From Gracilimonas sp031581265 (GTDB lineage Bacteria > Bacteroidota > Rhodothermia > Balneolales > Balneolaceae), in NCBI RefSeq assembly GCF_031581265.1, contig NZ_JAVLBQ010000004.1:61542-125541 (forward strand): DNA of 64,000 bases, written 5' to 3'. The position numbers and the translations under genes were made by a program. The number at the start of each line of letters is the position of its first letter. The first letter of the stretch is position 1. The notes below the pieces were generated by a model, which saw only the letters and a list, made by a program, of their open reading frames with translations, ran no database searches and was not told where the DNA came from. This document shows positions 1 to 9,524 of this stretch, in pieces.

Positions 1-1
1 T

Positions 2-445
2 TACTTGAGCCAAATGGATGCGACCACAAAATCCGGATGGCATTTTTTGACCGGTAATAAAAGTGAAATTGACAAAGTGGTGGAAGCAGTTGGCTTCCGC
101 TATAAAGAAATTGAGGATACCGGAGAATTTGCTCACAGTGCAGCAATTATACTCTTGAGTCCTGAAGGAAAAATAACCCGTTATTTGTACGGAATTTCCT
201 ATGATGAATTTAATGTCCGCAATGCACTGTTTGAATCTGCGGATGGAAAAATAGGCAGTACTCTTGAAAAAGTAGTGATGTACTGCTACCAGTATGATGC
301 AGATTCCGGTAGTTATGTACCGGTAGCTCTCAATATAATGAAGCTTGGAGGCTTGGCTACACTGATATTTCTCGGTATATTCTTGGGCCTGTTTTGGCTT
401 CGTGAAAAACGCAACAAATCAACCACAAAAACTGAATTTAACTAA
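2..445 (+). CDS. SCO1/SenC/PrrC-family copper chaperone, C-terminal part (5' end outside window)
   Basis: SCO proteins deliver copper to the CuA centre of cytochrome oxidase subunit II. The reading frame is open to the left edge, so only the last ~147 residues are present and the upstream CxxxC copper site is not visible. What is seen is the thioredoxin-like C-terminal half: a WHFLTG segment, the FAHSAAI stretch that holds the conserved histidine, LSPEGKITRYLYG, and then a C-terminal transmembrane helix (around LGGLATLIFLGIFLGLFW) followed by a basic tail. The internal TTG at 5 is not taken as a start because SCO-like sequence continues before it. Its stop overlaps the subunit II start by one base, which fits co-translation with the oxidase it matures. 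Confidence 0.85.
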   Translation, partial: YLSQMDATTKSGWHFLTGNKSEIDKVVEAVGFRYKEIEDTGEFAHSAAIILLSPEGKITRYLYGISYDEFNVRNALFESADGKIGSTLEKVVMYCYQYDADSGSYVPVALNIMKLGGLATLIFLGIFLGLFWLREKRNKSTTKTEFN

Positions 446-1389
446 TGGGCAGTTTATTCGATTTTATGCTTCCGGAACTCAAATCTCCGATGACGGGAGC
501 AAGTACCGATGCGCTGATGGCTTTCATCCACATCGTTAGCTTCATTATTCTTGCCGGTGTAACTATTGCAATGATTTATTTTGCAATCAAATACAAGCGC
601 CGCTCAGATGATGACAAAACTCCACTTATCACCCACAATAATAAGCTTGAGGTTACTTGGTCGGTAATTCCCCTGTTGTTGGTCTTTATCGTTTTTGGAT
701 GGGGATATAAAGGATGGCTGAATTTACAAACTCCCCCTGATAACGCCTACGAGATCCAAGTCTCCGCATATAAGTGGGGTTGGACTTTTAGTTATGAAAA
801 TGGAGCTCAGGTTGGGAATGAAGTTCATGTGCCGGCAGGACGTCCGGTTAAATTAGTGATGCAGTCGCAAGATGTGCTCCACTCCTTTTTTGTACCAGAT
901 TATCGAATTAAACAAGATGTCCTTCCCAATCGCTATACATCAGTTTGGTTTCAGGCAGAGGAACCCGGTGAATCCCAAGTCTTTTGTACCGAATATTGCG
1001 GCACCTCCCACTCTGATATGTTAGCCAAGGTTATTGTACACACCCCTGAAGAATTTGATACCTGGTTATCTCAACAAAATACAGGTGGTGGCGGAACGCC
1101 TGCTGAAAGAGGAGAAAACCTTATCAGCGTTCAGGGATGCGTGACCTGTCACTCACAAGATGGTTCTGAGCTCATCGGACCAAGCTTTCAGGGGTTATGG
1201 GGCAGCGAGCGAAACTTTGAAAACGCCGGATCTGTAACAGCAGATGAAAATTACATACGAGAATCTATTCTTGAGCCTTCTGCTAAAATTGTAGAGGGAT
1301 ATCAAAACCAGATGGTTAGCTATGAAGGCCGCCTGAGTGATGACGACATTTCAGATATTATTGAATACATAAAAACTTTAGAAGAATAA
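445..1389 (+). CDS. coxB: Cytochrome c oxidase subunit II with fused cytochrome c domain (caa3 type)
   Basis: Electron-entry subunit of a caa3-type oxidase in the inner membrane. Two N-terminal transmembrane helices (about residues 24-48 and 70-92) precede a cupredoxin domain with a complete CuA site: H146, then C181, E183, C185, H189 and M192 in CTEYCGTSHSDM. A Gly-rich linker near 213-217 leads to a C-terminal class I cytochrome c domain with heme motif CVTCH (232-236) and M290 as the likely axial ligand. The fusion makes the enzyme take electrons from the tethered heme c, as in the caa3 family. The one-base overlap with the SCO gene and one-base gap to subunit I indicate one operon. Confidence 0.97.
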   Translation: MGSLFDFMLPELKSPMTGASTDALMAFIHIVSFIILAGVTIAMIYFAIKYKRRSDDDKTPLITHNNKLEVTWSVIPLLLVFIVFGWGYKGWLNLQTPPDNAYEIQVSAYKWGWTFSYENGAQVGNEVHVPAGRPVKLVMQSQDVLHSFFVPDYRIKQDVLPNRYTSVWFQAEEPGESQVFCTEYCGTSHSDMLAKVIVHTPEEFDTWLSQQNTGGGGTPAERGENLISVQGCVTCHSQDGSELIGPSFQGLWGSERNFENAGSVTADENYIRESILEPSAKIVEGYQNQMVSYEGRLSDDDISDIIEYIKTLEE

Positions 1390-1390
1390 C

Positions 1391-3097
1391 ATGTCAACAG
1401 CTGAAGTAACGCCGGCAGAAACCGGGACTAAAAAGACATTAAAAGTAAAGCGGTATAAGCCATCCGAAGATCCTAAAAACACTTATCTCACAGATGAGAA
1501 AGGTTTATGGGCATGGATGACTACCGTTGATCATAAAAAAATTGGGCTCATGTATTTGGGCTCAGTCACTTTCTTTTTCTTATTGGGAGGAGTTCTTGCT
1601 TTACTACTTAGAACTGAGCTTTTAACTCCTGCAAAAACTTTTATAGAAGCTGATACTTATAATCAGTTTTTTACTCTTCACGGGGCCATCATGGTATTCT
1701 TCGTGCTGATTCCCTCCATCCCTGCCGCACTTGGAAACTTTGTTCTTCCTATGCAGCTTGGAGCAAAAGATGTAGCCTTTCCAAGGTTAAACCTGGCAAG
1801 TTTCTACATTTATGTGATCGGTGCTATTTTTACTTTTATCGCCCTTGCCAATAATGGGCTCGATACCGGATGGACTTTCTACACTCCCTATAGTACCGAA
1901 TCCTCATCCAGTGTGATATGGGTTACATTAGGGGTTTTTATTCTTGGATTTTCATCCATATTAACCGGTACAAACTTTATTGCCACCATTCACAAATTGC
2001 GTGCACCCGGTATTACCTGGGGTAAACTTCCTTTAAACTTATGGGCATTATATGCCACAAGTATTATTCAGGTACTTGCAACTCCGGTTTTAGCAATTAC
2101 AGTTTTACTGCTTACCATGGAGCGTACTCTTGGAATAGGAATTTTTGACCCTGCCCTTGGCGGTGACCCCGTTTTATTCCAACACTTCTTTTGGTTCTAT
2201 TCCCACCCCGCGGTATATATTATGATCGTACCGGCATTTGGTATTATCTCTGAAGTGATCACCACATTTTCCAAAAAACACATTTTTGGATATTGGGCTA
2301 TCGCACTTTCATCGCTGGCTATCGCCTTTATTGGTTTCCTGGTTTGGGGACACCATATGTTCACTTCCGGTCAGTCTGCAGTGGCAACTACCGTATTCTC
2401 ATTCCTGACCTTCCTTGTAGGTATTCCGACAGGAATTAAGATCCTGAACTGGGTGGCAACTCTGTACAAGGGTTCTATTGAAATGAAAACACCGATGATC
2501 TATGTATTCAGCTTCCTGTTTATATTTTCCATTGGTGGATTTACAGGGATCATGCTTGGAGCACTTTCAGCCGATATTCACCTTCACGATACCTATTATG
2601 TAGTTGCTCACTTTCACTATGTGATGATGGGGGGCACATTGATCTCTTTTCTTGCCGGACTCCACTACTGGTGGCCAAAAATGACTGGTAAGATGTACAA
2701 TGAATTTCAGGCTAAAGTTGGAGCAGTACTTATATTTATTGGCTTTAACACCACCTTCCTGCCCCAGTTTATCATGGGCTCCCAAGGAATGCCGCGACGA
2801 TATTACAACTATATTGATCAGTTTACGATATTCCATCAAACCTCTACCATCGGTTCTTACATCCTTGGAGTTGGCTTCTTACTAATTGCTTATTATTTAG
2901 CCAAGTCTCTTATTAAAGGTGAAAAGGCCGGATCAAACCCCTGGGGAAGCCGAGGCCTTGAGTGGCAATCAACATCACCCCCTGATTTCCACAACTTTGA
3001 TCATACTCCGGTAGTCATCAATGGTCCATATGATTATCACAAGCCAATAGAAGAGTTTCAATTAGGTCTTGCCAAATCTGAAAACGACCATCATTAA
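1391..3097 (+). CDS. ctaD: Cytochrome c oxidase subunit I, A2-type heme-copper oxidase
   Basis: Catalytic subunit that reduces oxygen to water and pumps protons. Heme and copper ligands are all visible: H97 (LHGAIM), H272 with the cross-linking Y276 in YSHPAVY, H321/H322 (GHHMF), and H407/H409 in VAHFHY. The YS pair at 270-271 replaces the D-channel glutamate of A1 oxidases (HPEVY), the signature of the A2 subfamily known from Rhodothermus marinus caa3. At 568 residues it has the usual twelve-helix core, plus a ~40-residue charged cytoplasmic N-terminus and a C-terminal tail ending in SENDHH. Immediately downstream of subunit II. Confidence 0.98.
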   Translation: MSTAEVTPAETGTKKTLKVKRYKPSEDPKNTYLTDEKGLWAWMTTVDHKKIGLMYLGSVTFFFLLGGVLALLLRTELLTPAKTFIEADTYNQFFTLHGAIMVFFVLIPSIPAALGNFVLPMQLGAKDVAFPRLNLASFYIYVIGAIFTFIALANNGLDTGWTFYTPYSTESSSSVIWVTLGVFILGFSSILTGTNFIATIHKLRAPGITWGKLPLNLWALYATSIIQVLATPVLAITVLLLTMERTLGIGIFDPALGGDPVLFQHFFWFYSHPAVYIMIVPAFGIISEVITTFSKKHIFGYWAIALSSLAIAFIGFLVWGHHMFTSGQSAVATTVFSFLTFLVGIPTGIKILNWVATLYKGSIEMKTPMIYVFSFLFIFSIGGFTGIMLGALSADIHLHDTYYVVAHFHYVMMGGTLISFLAGLHYWWPKMTGKMYNEFQAKVGAVLIFIGFNTTFLPQFIMGSQGMPRRYYNYIDQFTIFHQTSTIGSYILGVGFLLIAYYLAKSLIKGEKAGSNPWGSRGLEWQSTSPPDFHNFDHTPVVINGPYDYHKPIEEFQLGLAKSENDHH

Positions 3098-3158
3098 TCT
3101 GATTTGATTAAACAATTTCGACAAAATATTAACACAAAAAATACAACTCGGGAAGTAA

Positions 3159-3809
3159 ATGGCTAATCATTCAACTTCAACTCCAACCCATGTGCACCAT
3201 CACTTTGTTGACGGAGATCAACAATTTGATACGGCAAAACTGGGCATGTGGATATTCCTGGTAAATGAAATTTTATTCTTTGGCGGACTATTCTGTGCCT
3301 ATATCGTGTATCGTGCATGGTATCCGGAATTGTTCCAGATGGCTGCATTAGAGCTTAACACTTTTTGGGGTGCGGTTAACACCGTAGTTCTGATTGGTAG
3401 TAGTCTGACGGTAGCTATGGCTATTCGATCAGCTCAAAAAGACCAAATGAAAGGGCTGAAAATTAATCTGCTTATTACCATAGCCCTGGCAGTTGTCTTT
3501 ATGGTTATTAAAGGTTTTGAGTATTCTCATAAATTCCACCTTGGAATTTTTCCCGGTGAGTTTTATACCTATGAAGGATTAGAACACCCTAAAGCAGCTA
3601 TTTTCTTTAGTATCTACTACATGTTAACCGGCGTTCACGCCCTTCACGTGTTAATTGGAATCGGGTTGATTTACTGGATTTACCTACGGGCAAAACGTGG
3701 GGAGTTTAGTAGTGACTATTATACACCTGTCGAGATTACAGGACTTTATTGGCACTTGGTTGACCTTATTTGGATTTTCTTATTTCCACTGCTTTATCTC
3801 ATCGAATGA
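3159..3809 (+). CDS. coxC: Cytochrome c oxidase subunit III
   Basis: Integral membrane subunit of the heme-copper oxidase, stabilising subunit I. The 216-residue protein has about five hydrophobic helices after a His-rich N-terminus (HVHHHFVD), the conserved FLVNEILFFGGLF segment, the HVLIGIGLIYW region and the terminal YWHLVDLIWIFLFPLLY motif typical of the family. The five-helix short form is usual in caa3-type enzymes. The 61-bp gap after subunit I contains no terminator, so it is probably part of the same transcript. Confidence 0.96.
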   Translation: MANHSTSTPTHVHHHFVDGDQQFDTAKLGMWIFLVNEILFFGGLFCAYIVYRAWYPELFQMAALELNTFWGAVNTVVLIGSSLTVAMAIRSAQKDQMKGLKINLLITIALAVVFMVIKGFEYSHKFHLGIFPGEFYTYEGLEHPKAAIFFSIYYMLTGVHALHVLIGIGLIYWIYLRAKRGEFSSDYYTPVEITGLYWHLVDLIWIFLFPLLYLIE

Positions 3810-3855
3810 CCGATTCGTATTAAACGAAAGATATTATCCTAAACGAATATAGACT

Positions 3856-4173
3856 ATGAGCGAACATAATCACGAACATCATATTTCTACAGCTGGCCAA
3901 CTTTGGGCCGTTGGTACCGCACTTTTTATCCTGACCATCATAACGGTAGTATTTGCAAAATTTGTTGCCATACCACCTCCCTTTGATGTGATAACTGCAA
4001 TTTCAATTGCCTTAGTAAAAGCATTTTTAGTTGCCGCATTTTTCATGAATTTATACTGGGACGTCAAATTCAACGCCATGTTATTAATAATGGCTGTTGC
4101 CTTTTTCATTTTGATGATATCAATCACTTTATTGGACACGCTTTATAGAAACGATGTAGTTCCATCATTCTAA
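3856..4173 (+). CDS. Cytochrome c oxidase subunit IV (prokaryotic COX4-like)
   Basis: Small accessory subunit, 105 residues with three predicted transmembrane helices (about 14-34, 42-64 and 72-94) and a His-rich N-terminus (EHNHEHH). The middle helix has the ISIALVKAFLVAAFFMNL pattern common to bacterial subunit IV proteins encoded last in caa3 operons. Position directly after subunit III and directly before a strong terminator supports the assignment; its biochemical role is poorly defined in the family. Confidence 0.9.
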   Translation: MSEHNHEHHISTAGQLWAVGTALFILTIITVVFAKFVAIPPPFDVITAISIALVKAFLVAAFFMNLYWDVKFNAMLLIMAVAFFILMISITLLDTLYRNDVVPSF

Positions 4174-4200
4174 TTAATACAATGTCTTTTCACTCTTTTA

Positions 4201-4228
4201 AAAGCCCTCAAAATTGAGGGCTTTTTTT
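4201..4228 (+). terminator. Rho-independent terminator of the oxidase operon
   Basis: A perfect 11-bp stem (aaagccctcaa at 4201-4211 with ttgagggcttt at 4214-4224) and a very short loop is followed by a run of seven T. It lies 28 bp after the subunit IV stop. Confidence 0.93.
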
Positions 4229-4326
4229 GTATCTATTACTTGCAATTTATCCTCCCCCATCCCACTTCCCCATTCTGATTCCTGTTGCTCTATTCTTATA
4301 TTCAGGCAGAACCAAATAAAACATAT

Positions 4327-5202
4327 ATGAGCTTATCAAAAACAACTCTTGGTCCATTTGAATTATATACTATTGAAACCGGTGATTTTCGTTTAGACGG
4401 CGGTGCCATGTTTGGTGTTGTCCCAAAAACACTCTGGTCTCGCCAATTACCGGCCGACGACAAAAACCGCATCCCCATGACCATGAGATGCTTGCTTATT
4501 AAGTCAAAAAATACCGGAAAAGTATATCTCATAGACAATGGAGCCGGTACTAAGTTCAATGAAAAAATGGAGAATATTTACCAGCTGGATCAGGATTCTA
4601 AAAACCTGCAAAATTCATTTGAGGAACATGGATTTTCCTTTGATGACGTCACGGATATCATTTTTACCCATCTACATTTTGACCATTGTGGAGGAACCAG
4701 TTTTTATGATAACGATGACAAGCTTGCCCTCACTTTTCCCAATGCCACTTACCATGTCGTAAAATCTCACTGGGAAAATGCAACTGATCCTAATGCCAGG
4801 GAAAAAGCAAGTTTTCTACCAGAGAACATCAACCCAATAAAAGAGTCAGGAAAACTGAATCTTGTTGATAAAAACCATAAGTACGAAGAAGGATTGTCAG
4901 GCTTAGTTGTAAACGGCCATACTATTGGGCAGCAGCTACCAAAAATTGAAGCTAACGACGATACCCTTGTCTTTGTCGCAGACCTAGTTCCTACTCATGT
5001 TCATGTCCCGCTGCCATGGGTTATGGGATATGACATGTATCCTGTACAAACGCTGAGCGAAAAAAATGAGTTTTTAAAGCAAGCAGCGGAAAATAATTGG
5101 AAACTATACTTAGAGCATGATTCAGAAAAAGAGATCATACAGGTTCAGGAAAAAGACGGACGTTTTTACGTTTCCCAAAGTTTAACACTTAATAACGTGT
5201 AA
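4327..5202 (+). CDS. MBL-fold metallo-hydrolase
   Basis: Metallo-beta-lactamase-fold protein, about 291 residues, likely a two-zinc hydrolase of unknown substrate. The metal motif THLHFDHCGG (HxHxDH) is intact, followed by a later histidine in VNGHTIGQQ and an aspartate in FVADLVP. The frame is open to a TTG at 4285, but the ATG at 4327 is preferred because homology-like sequence (LGPFELYTIETGDFRLDGG) begins just after it. The overall layout resembles quorum-quenching lactonase/AttM-like MBL proteins, but that does not fix a substrate. It has its own unit between the oxidase terminator and the DUF4175 gene, with a 59-bp gap to the latter. A second MBL protein lies at 49079. Confidence 0.85.
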   Translation: MSLSKTTLGPFELYTIETGDFRLDGGAMFGVVPKTLWSRQLPADDKNRIPMTMRCLLIKSKNTGKVYLIDNGAGTKFNEKMENIYQLDQDSKNLQNSFEEHGFSFDDVTDIIFTHLHFDHCGGTSFYDNDDKLALTFPNATYHVVKSHWENATDPNAREKASFLPENINPIKESGKLNLVDKNHKYEEGLSGLVVNGHTIGQQLPKIEANDDTLVFVADLVPTHVHVPLPWVMGYDMYPVQTLSEKNEFLKQAAENNWKLYLEHDSEKEIIQVQEKDGRFYVSQSLTLNNV

Positions 5203-5261
5203 GCAGCAATAAATATCTTTTATTGAGTGTTTTAATCATCTATCAGGTTTAAAAAACATAA

Positions 5262-8200
5262 ATGCAAAACGACACATCAAATAGTACAACAGAGCAGGTC
5301 AGGCAAAAACTTGAGGATGCTTACCAATCTTTAGTATCCAAAAGAACAAATGCTGTAGTTTTAAAGGCTTTCCTGATCTTCTTTACGGGTTTTATTGCAT
5401 TTATTATTGCGGAACAGGTTTTGTACCTCCCTATAATAACGAAAGGTATTTTAATTGCCTCAATTTTTGGGGTGAGCTTTTTTGCTTACAGAAATGGTAT
5501 TAAATCTGCTGAAAAGGAAAATTTTAAAGAGTTCTACAGAAGCTTTAGCCGGAAGAGCGATCTCCCGGAGCTAAAAGATACTATTGACTTACAAAAATCG
5601 GGCGGTGGAAATAAAGCACTTGTTGATGCTGCTATCTTTCAGAATCTCAGCAATATTGACCCTGCCAAACTTTCTTCCGTACTTAAAGAATATGTAGAAT
5701 CTTCTGTACCCTATACTGAGCACAAGAAATTCCTTGCCCTCACCGGAGCTTCTTTTGCTGTTCTCCTTTTAACGGCTTTAAATTTTGGCAATGGAACTGA
5801 ACGGGCTTTCACATTTTGGCAACAATTTGAAAAACCCAATCCTTACACCTACATCGTAAGTCCCGGAAATATAACCTTAGAACAAGGAAGCTCATTTGAA
5901 GTTACGGCAGAATTCAGGCAAGATAATATCCCTGATGAGATCATCTTAAAAATTAAAACCTCTGTTGAAGAAGACTTTCGAACCCGGGTTATGGAGCAGT
6001 CCGGTACTATTTTTAAGTCTGTACCATTAGAGCTTAATAATGACCTGACCTATTATGTAGAGATGGATGGCTACAAAAGTGATACCTACATAGCTGATGT
6101 GCAACTTCGCCCTCGCTTCACACAGCTAACTGCCGCTGTGATCCCTCCTGCTTATACGGAACTTGATTCTACGGTATCCTCTTATCCCTTTTCAAATATC
6201 AGGGCTTATGAAAATTCGGAAATTATTCTTAGTGGGAAATTGAATAAAGATATTGCCGGACTCAAACTCTTTGCCACAAATGAGGAAACTGACTTATCAG
6301 TTCAAAATGATAGCAGCTTTACTTATAAATATACAGTTTCAGAAGCGGATACCTTCCGCTTCTATATGGAAGACAAAGAAGGGTTGACCAATAAAAATCC
6401 ATTTCAAATTATCATTGATCCGCAGACTGATGATTTTCCCTTTGTAGAAATTTTAGAACCTGAAGAAAATTTAAGACAGGTAAACCCCACCGAACTGGAA
6501 CTTTTATACCGAGCCAGAGATGATTTTGGATTGACCTCTTCCTCGCTGAATTATGAACTAAAACGAGCTTATGTAGAAGACCCCATAACAGGATCTGTCT
6601 CGCTTGATACTCCAACCCGGGAAGTTATAGAGCCATATATTTGGAACCTGACTGAATTTAATTTCAAACCTCGTGACCAATTTACGTTTTGGGTAACCGT
6701 TCAGGATAATGATCAGATAGCTGGATATAAAACATCATCCTCACAGCGAATAACGCTCGAAATTCCTTCTATGGTCGAATATTTTGAAGATGTGGATGAA
6801 AAAGAAGAGGAAGTAGAGACAGATCTCGATGAAATTTCGGAGTCATTTCAACAAACACAAGAGCAGTATGAGCGTTTCAAAGAAATGATGAAAGACAATC
6901 CTGAAAATGCCGGGTATGAAGAACGCCGGGAGTTGGAACAAGCAGAGGAACAACAGGAAGAAGTTCAGAAAAAAGTGGAGGAACTCAACCAAAAGTTTGA
7001 GGAACTTAAAAATGAGCTTAGCAGTGATAATGTGCTTTCTGAAGAAACCCAAAAGGCTTATCAGGAACTACAAAAGTTAATGGATGAAATCGACGATCCC
7101 GCTTACAAAGAAGCGATGGAAAAATTGAGAGAGCAGTTGGGGCAAATGAATCCTGAGCAAATGCGACAGGCCATGGAAGAGCTTGAATTCAATGAAGAAC
7201 TCTATAAGGAACGGCTGGAGCGAACCATAGAATTATTCAAGAAGCTCAAATTGAGTTCTGATCTCGATAAACTTGCAAAATCATTTGAAAATCGGGCGCA
7301 AAAGGAAGAAGAATTAGCTCAACAAGAAAATCCTTCAAAAGAAGAACGGGAGCAAGCCATTGAAGAAAATGAAAAACTAAAAGAACAAGTTGACTCTCTT
7401 TCGGAGAACACGTCTAAAAATACGGAAGAATCCGTTTCAGAATACCAAGAACAGACCCAAAACGAGCTGGATGAACTGTCTGAGAAAATGCAAAAGCAGC
7501 TCGATTCGGAATCACAGGATTCCACAAGTGAGAATTCAGGTGAAGAAAATTCCCAAAATTCTGATGGTGATAACAACAGCGATCAACAAGAAGGACAAGA
7601 ATCCGAGTCAAGTGAAAACGAAGAATCTCAGTCCCAAGGTTTTCAGCAGCAATATCAGCAGTTGGCTGAGAGCACCAAGAGCCTGATGTCGGGGATCAGC
7701 AGCGAACAAATGAATATCAACATTGCCGGACTACAGTATGTTCTGTATTCACTGCTGAATTTATCCGTTGAACAGGAGGATTTAACAACCCTTGCATCAG
7801 CCACAGACGATCGGAGTCAGGCATATGTCACCTATGCAAGAACACAACGTAATGTGGATGAAATATTTTCGGCTGTAGCTGATTCTCTGTTCCAGTTATC
7901 GGCTGATATTCCGCAATTTTCAAATGAAATCAACAAGAAAAAATTAGAAGTAGAAAACAGGTTGGATCGTTCTCTTGAGCAAATGTCCGAGCGTAATCAA
8001 AATCAATCTTCCGTAGCATCCCGACAAGCTTTAGGCGGTATAAATGACATTGCCTTTATGGTGGCCAACTTACTTGAGCAGCTCCAAAACTCTGACGGAC
8101 AAGGAGGAGGTGGAGGCGCCCCCCAGTCGATGCAGCAAATGATGGAGCAATTGGGCGAAACGGGCAAACAACAACAGCAGCTTAACCAGATGATGCAGGA

Positions 8201-8687
8201 CATGATTAATGATATTCAGGGTGAGCGGCTGTCACAAGATCAAATGGAGCGGCTGGAACAGATAGCCCGGCAACAAAATCAGATCAGGAAACAGCTGCAA
8301 GAATTGCAACAAAGTGGTCAACTTGATGGTGATCGTGTGGGCAGTGAAATCGAACGGATGATTGAGGATATGGAGGATACCATCAATGATTTACGGGGTG
8401 GAGCGGCAAATTCAACCCTCATTGAAAGGCAGCAAAACATATTATCCAGAATGCTGGAGGCTGAACAAGCCATGCAGCAACGTGATGAAGAGGACAAACG
8501 CGAAGGTACTGCCGCAGAAAACTATGAGCGCTCTACTCCACCAGCCATGACCCTCGAAGAACTTGAAAAAGAAATTCGTAACCGGCTAAATGATCCAAAT
8601 TTCACCAAATTCTCACCGGATTATCAGCGTTTAATTGAGAATTACTTTGAGCTTTTGAAACAACTTCAAGAAAGGGAAATTCAGTAA
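5262..8687 (+). CDS. DUF4175-like large membrane-anchored coiled-coil protein
   Basis: An 1141-residue envelope protein resembling the DUF4175 family; molecular function unknown. Two N-terminal transmembrane segments (about 35-52 and 56-80) and a third near 162-180 anchor it; the sequence then enters Ig-like repeats with ILEPEENLRQVNPTELEL-type strands. From about residue 500 it becomes a long Glu/Gln/Lys-rich coiled coil with a low-complexity Ser/Glu/Asn stretch near 750-790, a GGGGG linker near 950 and many Gln-Met heptads near 955-1010. In other FCB bacteria such proteins sit near BatA/VWA genes, and a BatA-like VWA gene does lie close by at 10047 on the other strand. It converges on the HAD gene with a 31-bp gap. 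Confidence 0.8.
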   Translation: MQNDTSNSTTEQVRQKLEDAYQSLVSKRTNAVVLKAFLIFFTGFIAFIIAEQVLYLPIITKGILIASIFGVSFFAYRNGIKSAEKENFKEFYRSFSRKSDLPELKDTIDLQKSGGGNKALVDAAIFQNLSNIDPAKLSSVLKEYVESSVPYTEHKKFLALTGASFAVLLLTALNFGNGTERAFTFWQQFEKPNPYTYIVSPGNITLEQGSSFEVTAEFRQDNIPDEIILKIKTSVEEDFRTRVMEQSGTIFKSVPLELNNDLTYYVEMDGYKSDTYIADVQLRPRFTQLTAAVIPPAYTELDSTVSSYPFSNIRAYENSEIILSGKLNKDIAGLKLFATNEETDLSVQNDSSFTYKYTVSEADTFRFYMEDKEGLTNKNPFQIIIDPQTDDFPFVEILEPEENLRQVNPTELELLYRARDDFGLTSSSLNYELKRAYVEDPITGSVSLDTPTREVIEPYIWNLTEFNFKPRDQFTFWVTVQDNDQIAGYKTSSSQRITLEIPSMVEYFEDVDEKEEEVETDLDEISESFQQTQEQYERFKEMMKDNPENAGYEERRELEQAEEQQEEVQKKVEELNQKFEELKNELSSDNVLSEETQKAYQELQKLMDEIDDPAYKEAMEKLREQLGQMNPEQMRQAMEELEFNEELYKERLERTIELFKKLKLSSDLDKLAKSFENRAQKEEELAQQENPSKEEREQAIEENEKLKEQVDSLSENTSKNTEESVSEYQEQTQNELDELSEKMQKQLDSESQDSTSENSGEENSQNSDGDNNSDQQEGQESESSENEESQSQGFQQQYQQLAESTKSLMSGISSEQMNINIAGLQYVLYSLLNLSVEQEDLTTLASATDDRSQAYVTYARTQRNVDEIFSAVADSLFQLSADIPQFSNEINKKKLEVENRLDRSLEQMSERNQNQSSVASRQALGGINDIAFMVANLLEQLQNSDGQGGGGGAPQSMQQMMEQLGETGKQQQQLNQMMQDMINDIQGERLSQDQMERLEQIARQQNQIRKQLQELQQSGQLDGDRVGSEIERMIEDMEDTINDLRGGAANSTLIERQQNILSRMLEAEQAMQQRDEEDKREGTAAENYERSTPPAMTLEELEKEIRNRLNDPNFTKFSPDYQRLIENYFELLKQLQEREIQ

Positions 8688-8718
8688 AAACTCGAATGGT
8701 AACACACACCCCTTTTAG

Positions 8719-9471
8719 TTAGGGAGAGCGCCTTTGATTCAAAGAGATAAGTTCCTCATAAGCTTGTAAAACCCCCTCTGTTGTTTCTTTGGTGACCATA
8801 TCTACCTTATCCTTCACAATCTGCTTGGCGTTTTCGGGAGCAAATGAGTGTCCCACTATTTCCAGCCCCGTTATATCACCGCTGCTATCTCCGATGTAAG
8901 CTACCTCTTCCAAATCCAAGCCCAGTTTTTTACATAGACGCTTTATGCCTTCTCCTTTATTCGCTTTTTTCAGGATGATGTTCACAGATACATCAGTAGC
9001 ATGGACTTCAAACATCGGATATTTCCCATTCACATGATTCAATACTTCTTGGTGCATCAAAGCAACTTTAGCTGAATCGGGATTTACGAGTCCGGCATCG
9101 GTATATTTTGCAAACTCTGGATAGGTGCCTTTATAATTTACTATCAGGGTATTTTCCAGCCAGTCTTTAATCTCTGAAACCGCGTTTTTAGCTTCTTCAT
9201 CAAAGTGTGGATTCCAGCTTATTTCGTTAGTCAGAATATCGTAGATACCTCCCCCGCTTTCAAAAATCATGGGGACTTCCACATCAAGCCATTGTCCCAC
9301 TGCTTCAACGTACGGAAATGGCCGTCCTGAACATATGGTTAGAGCAGGTATTTCTTCCCTCTCCCTGCTTAATATATTCAGTTCTTTAATTCGGGATATT
9401 GCACGCCAATCCGGGCTTATAAAAGGATGAGCTATACAGCCATCAAGATCTGTAATAAACAGTTTGACCAT
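8719..9471 (-). CDS. HAD-superfamily (Cof/IIB-like) sugar phosphatase
   Basis: A 250-residue HAD hydrolase. Motif I is DLDGC with nucleophile D8 and acid/base D10 near the N-terminus; motif II is TICSGRPF; motif IV is GDSSGDITGLE. A C2B-type cap separates motifs II and IV, as in trehalose-, sucrose- and mannosyl-phosphate phosphatases. It is followed in the same direction by genes for a mannose-6-phosphate isomerase-like cupin and UDP-glucose dehydrogenase (upstream in transcription), so a sugar-phosphate substrate is plausible but not shown. C12 after the DxD is common in this subgroup. Confidence 0.82.
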   Translation of the reverse strand: MVKLFITDLDGCIAHPFISPDWRAISRIKELNILSREREEIPALTICSGRPFPYVEAVGQWLDVEVPMIFESGGGIYDILTNEISWNPHFDEEAKNAVSEIKDWLENTLIVNYKGTYPEFAKYTDAGLVNPDSAKVALMHQEVLNHVNGKYPMFEVHATDVSVNIILKKANKGEGIKRLCKKLGLDLEEVAYIGDSSGDITGLEIVGHSFAPENAKQIVKDKVDMVTKETTEGVLQAYEELISLNQRRSP

Positions 9472-9524
9472 CTTATTTTTTTTGAAGGACTTTAGATTCT
9501 ATTGATTCAAAAATATTTAGAAAA

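Noticed and set aside
7390..7686. 98-residue ORF inside the DUF4175 gene in another frame
   Set aside because: The surrounding frame carries a continuous coiled-coil protein; the alternative frame is Lys/Arg/Ile-rich with no motif.
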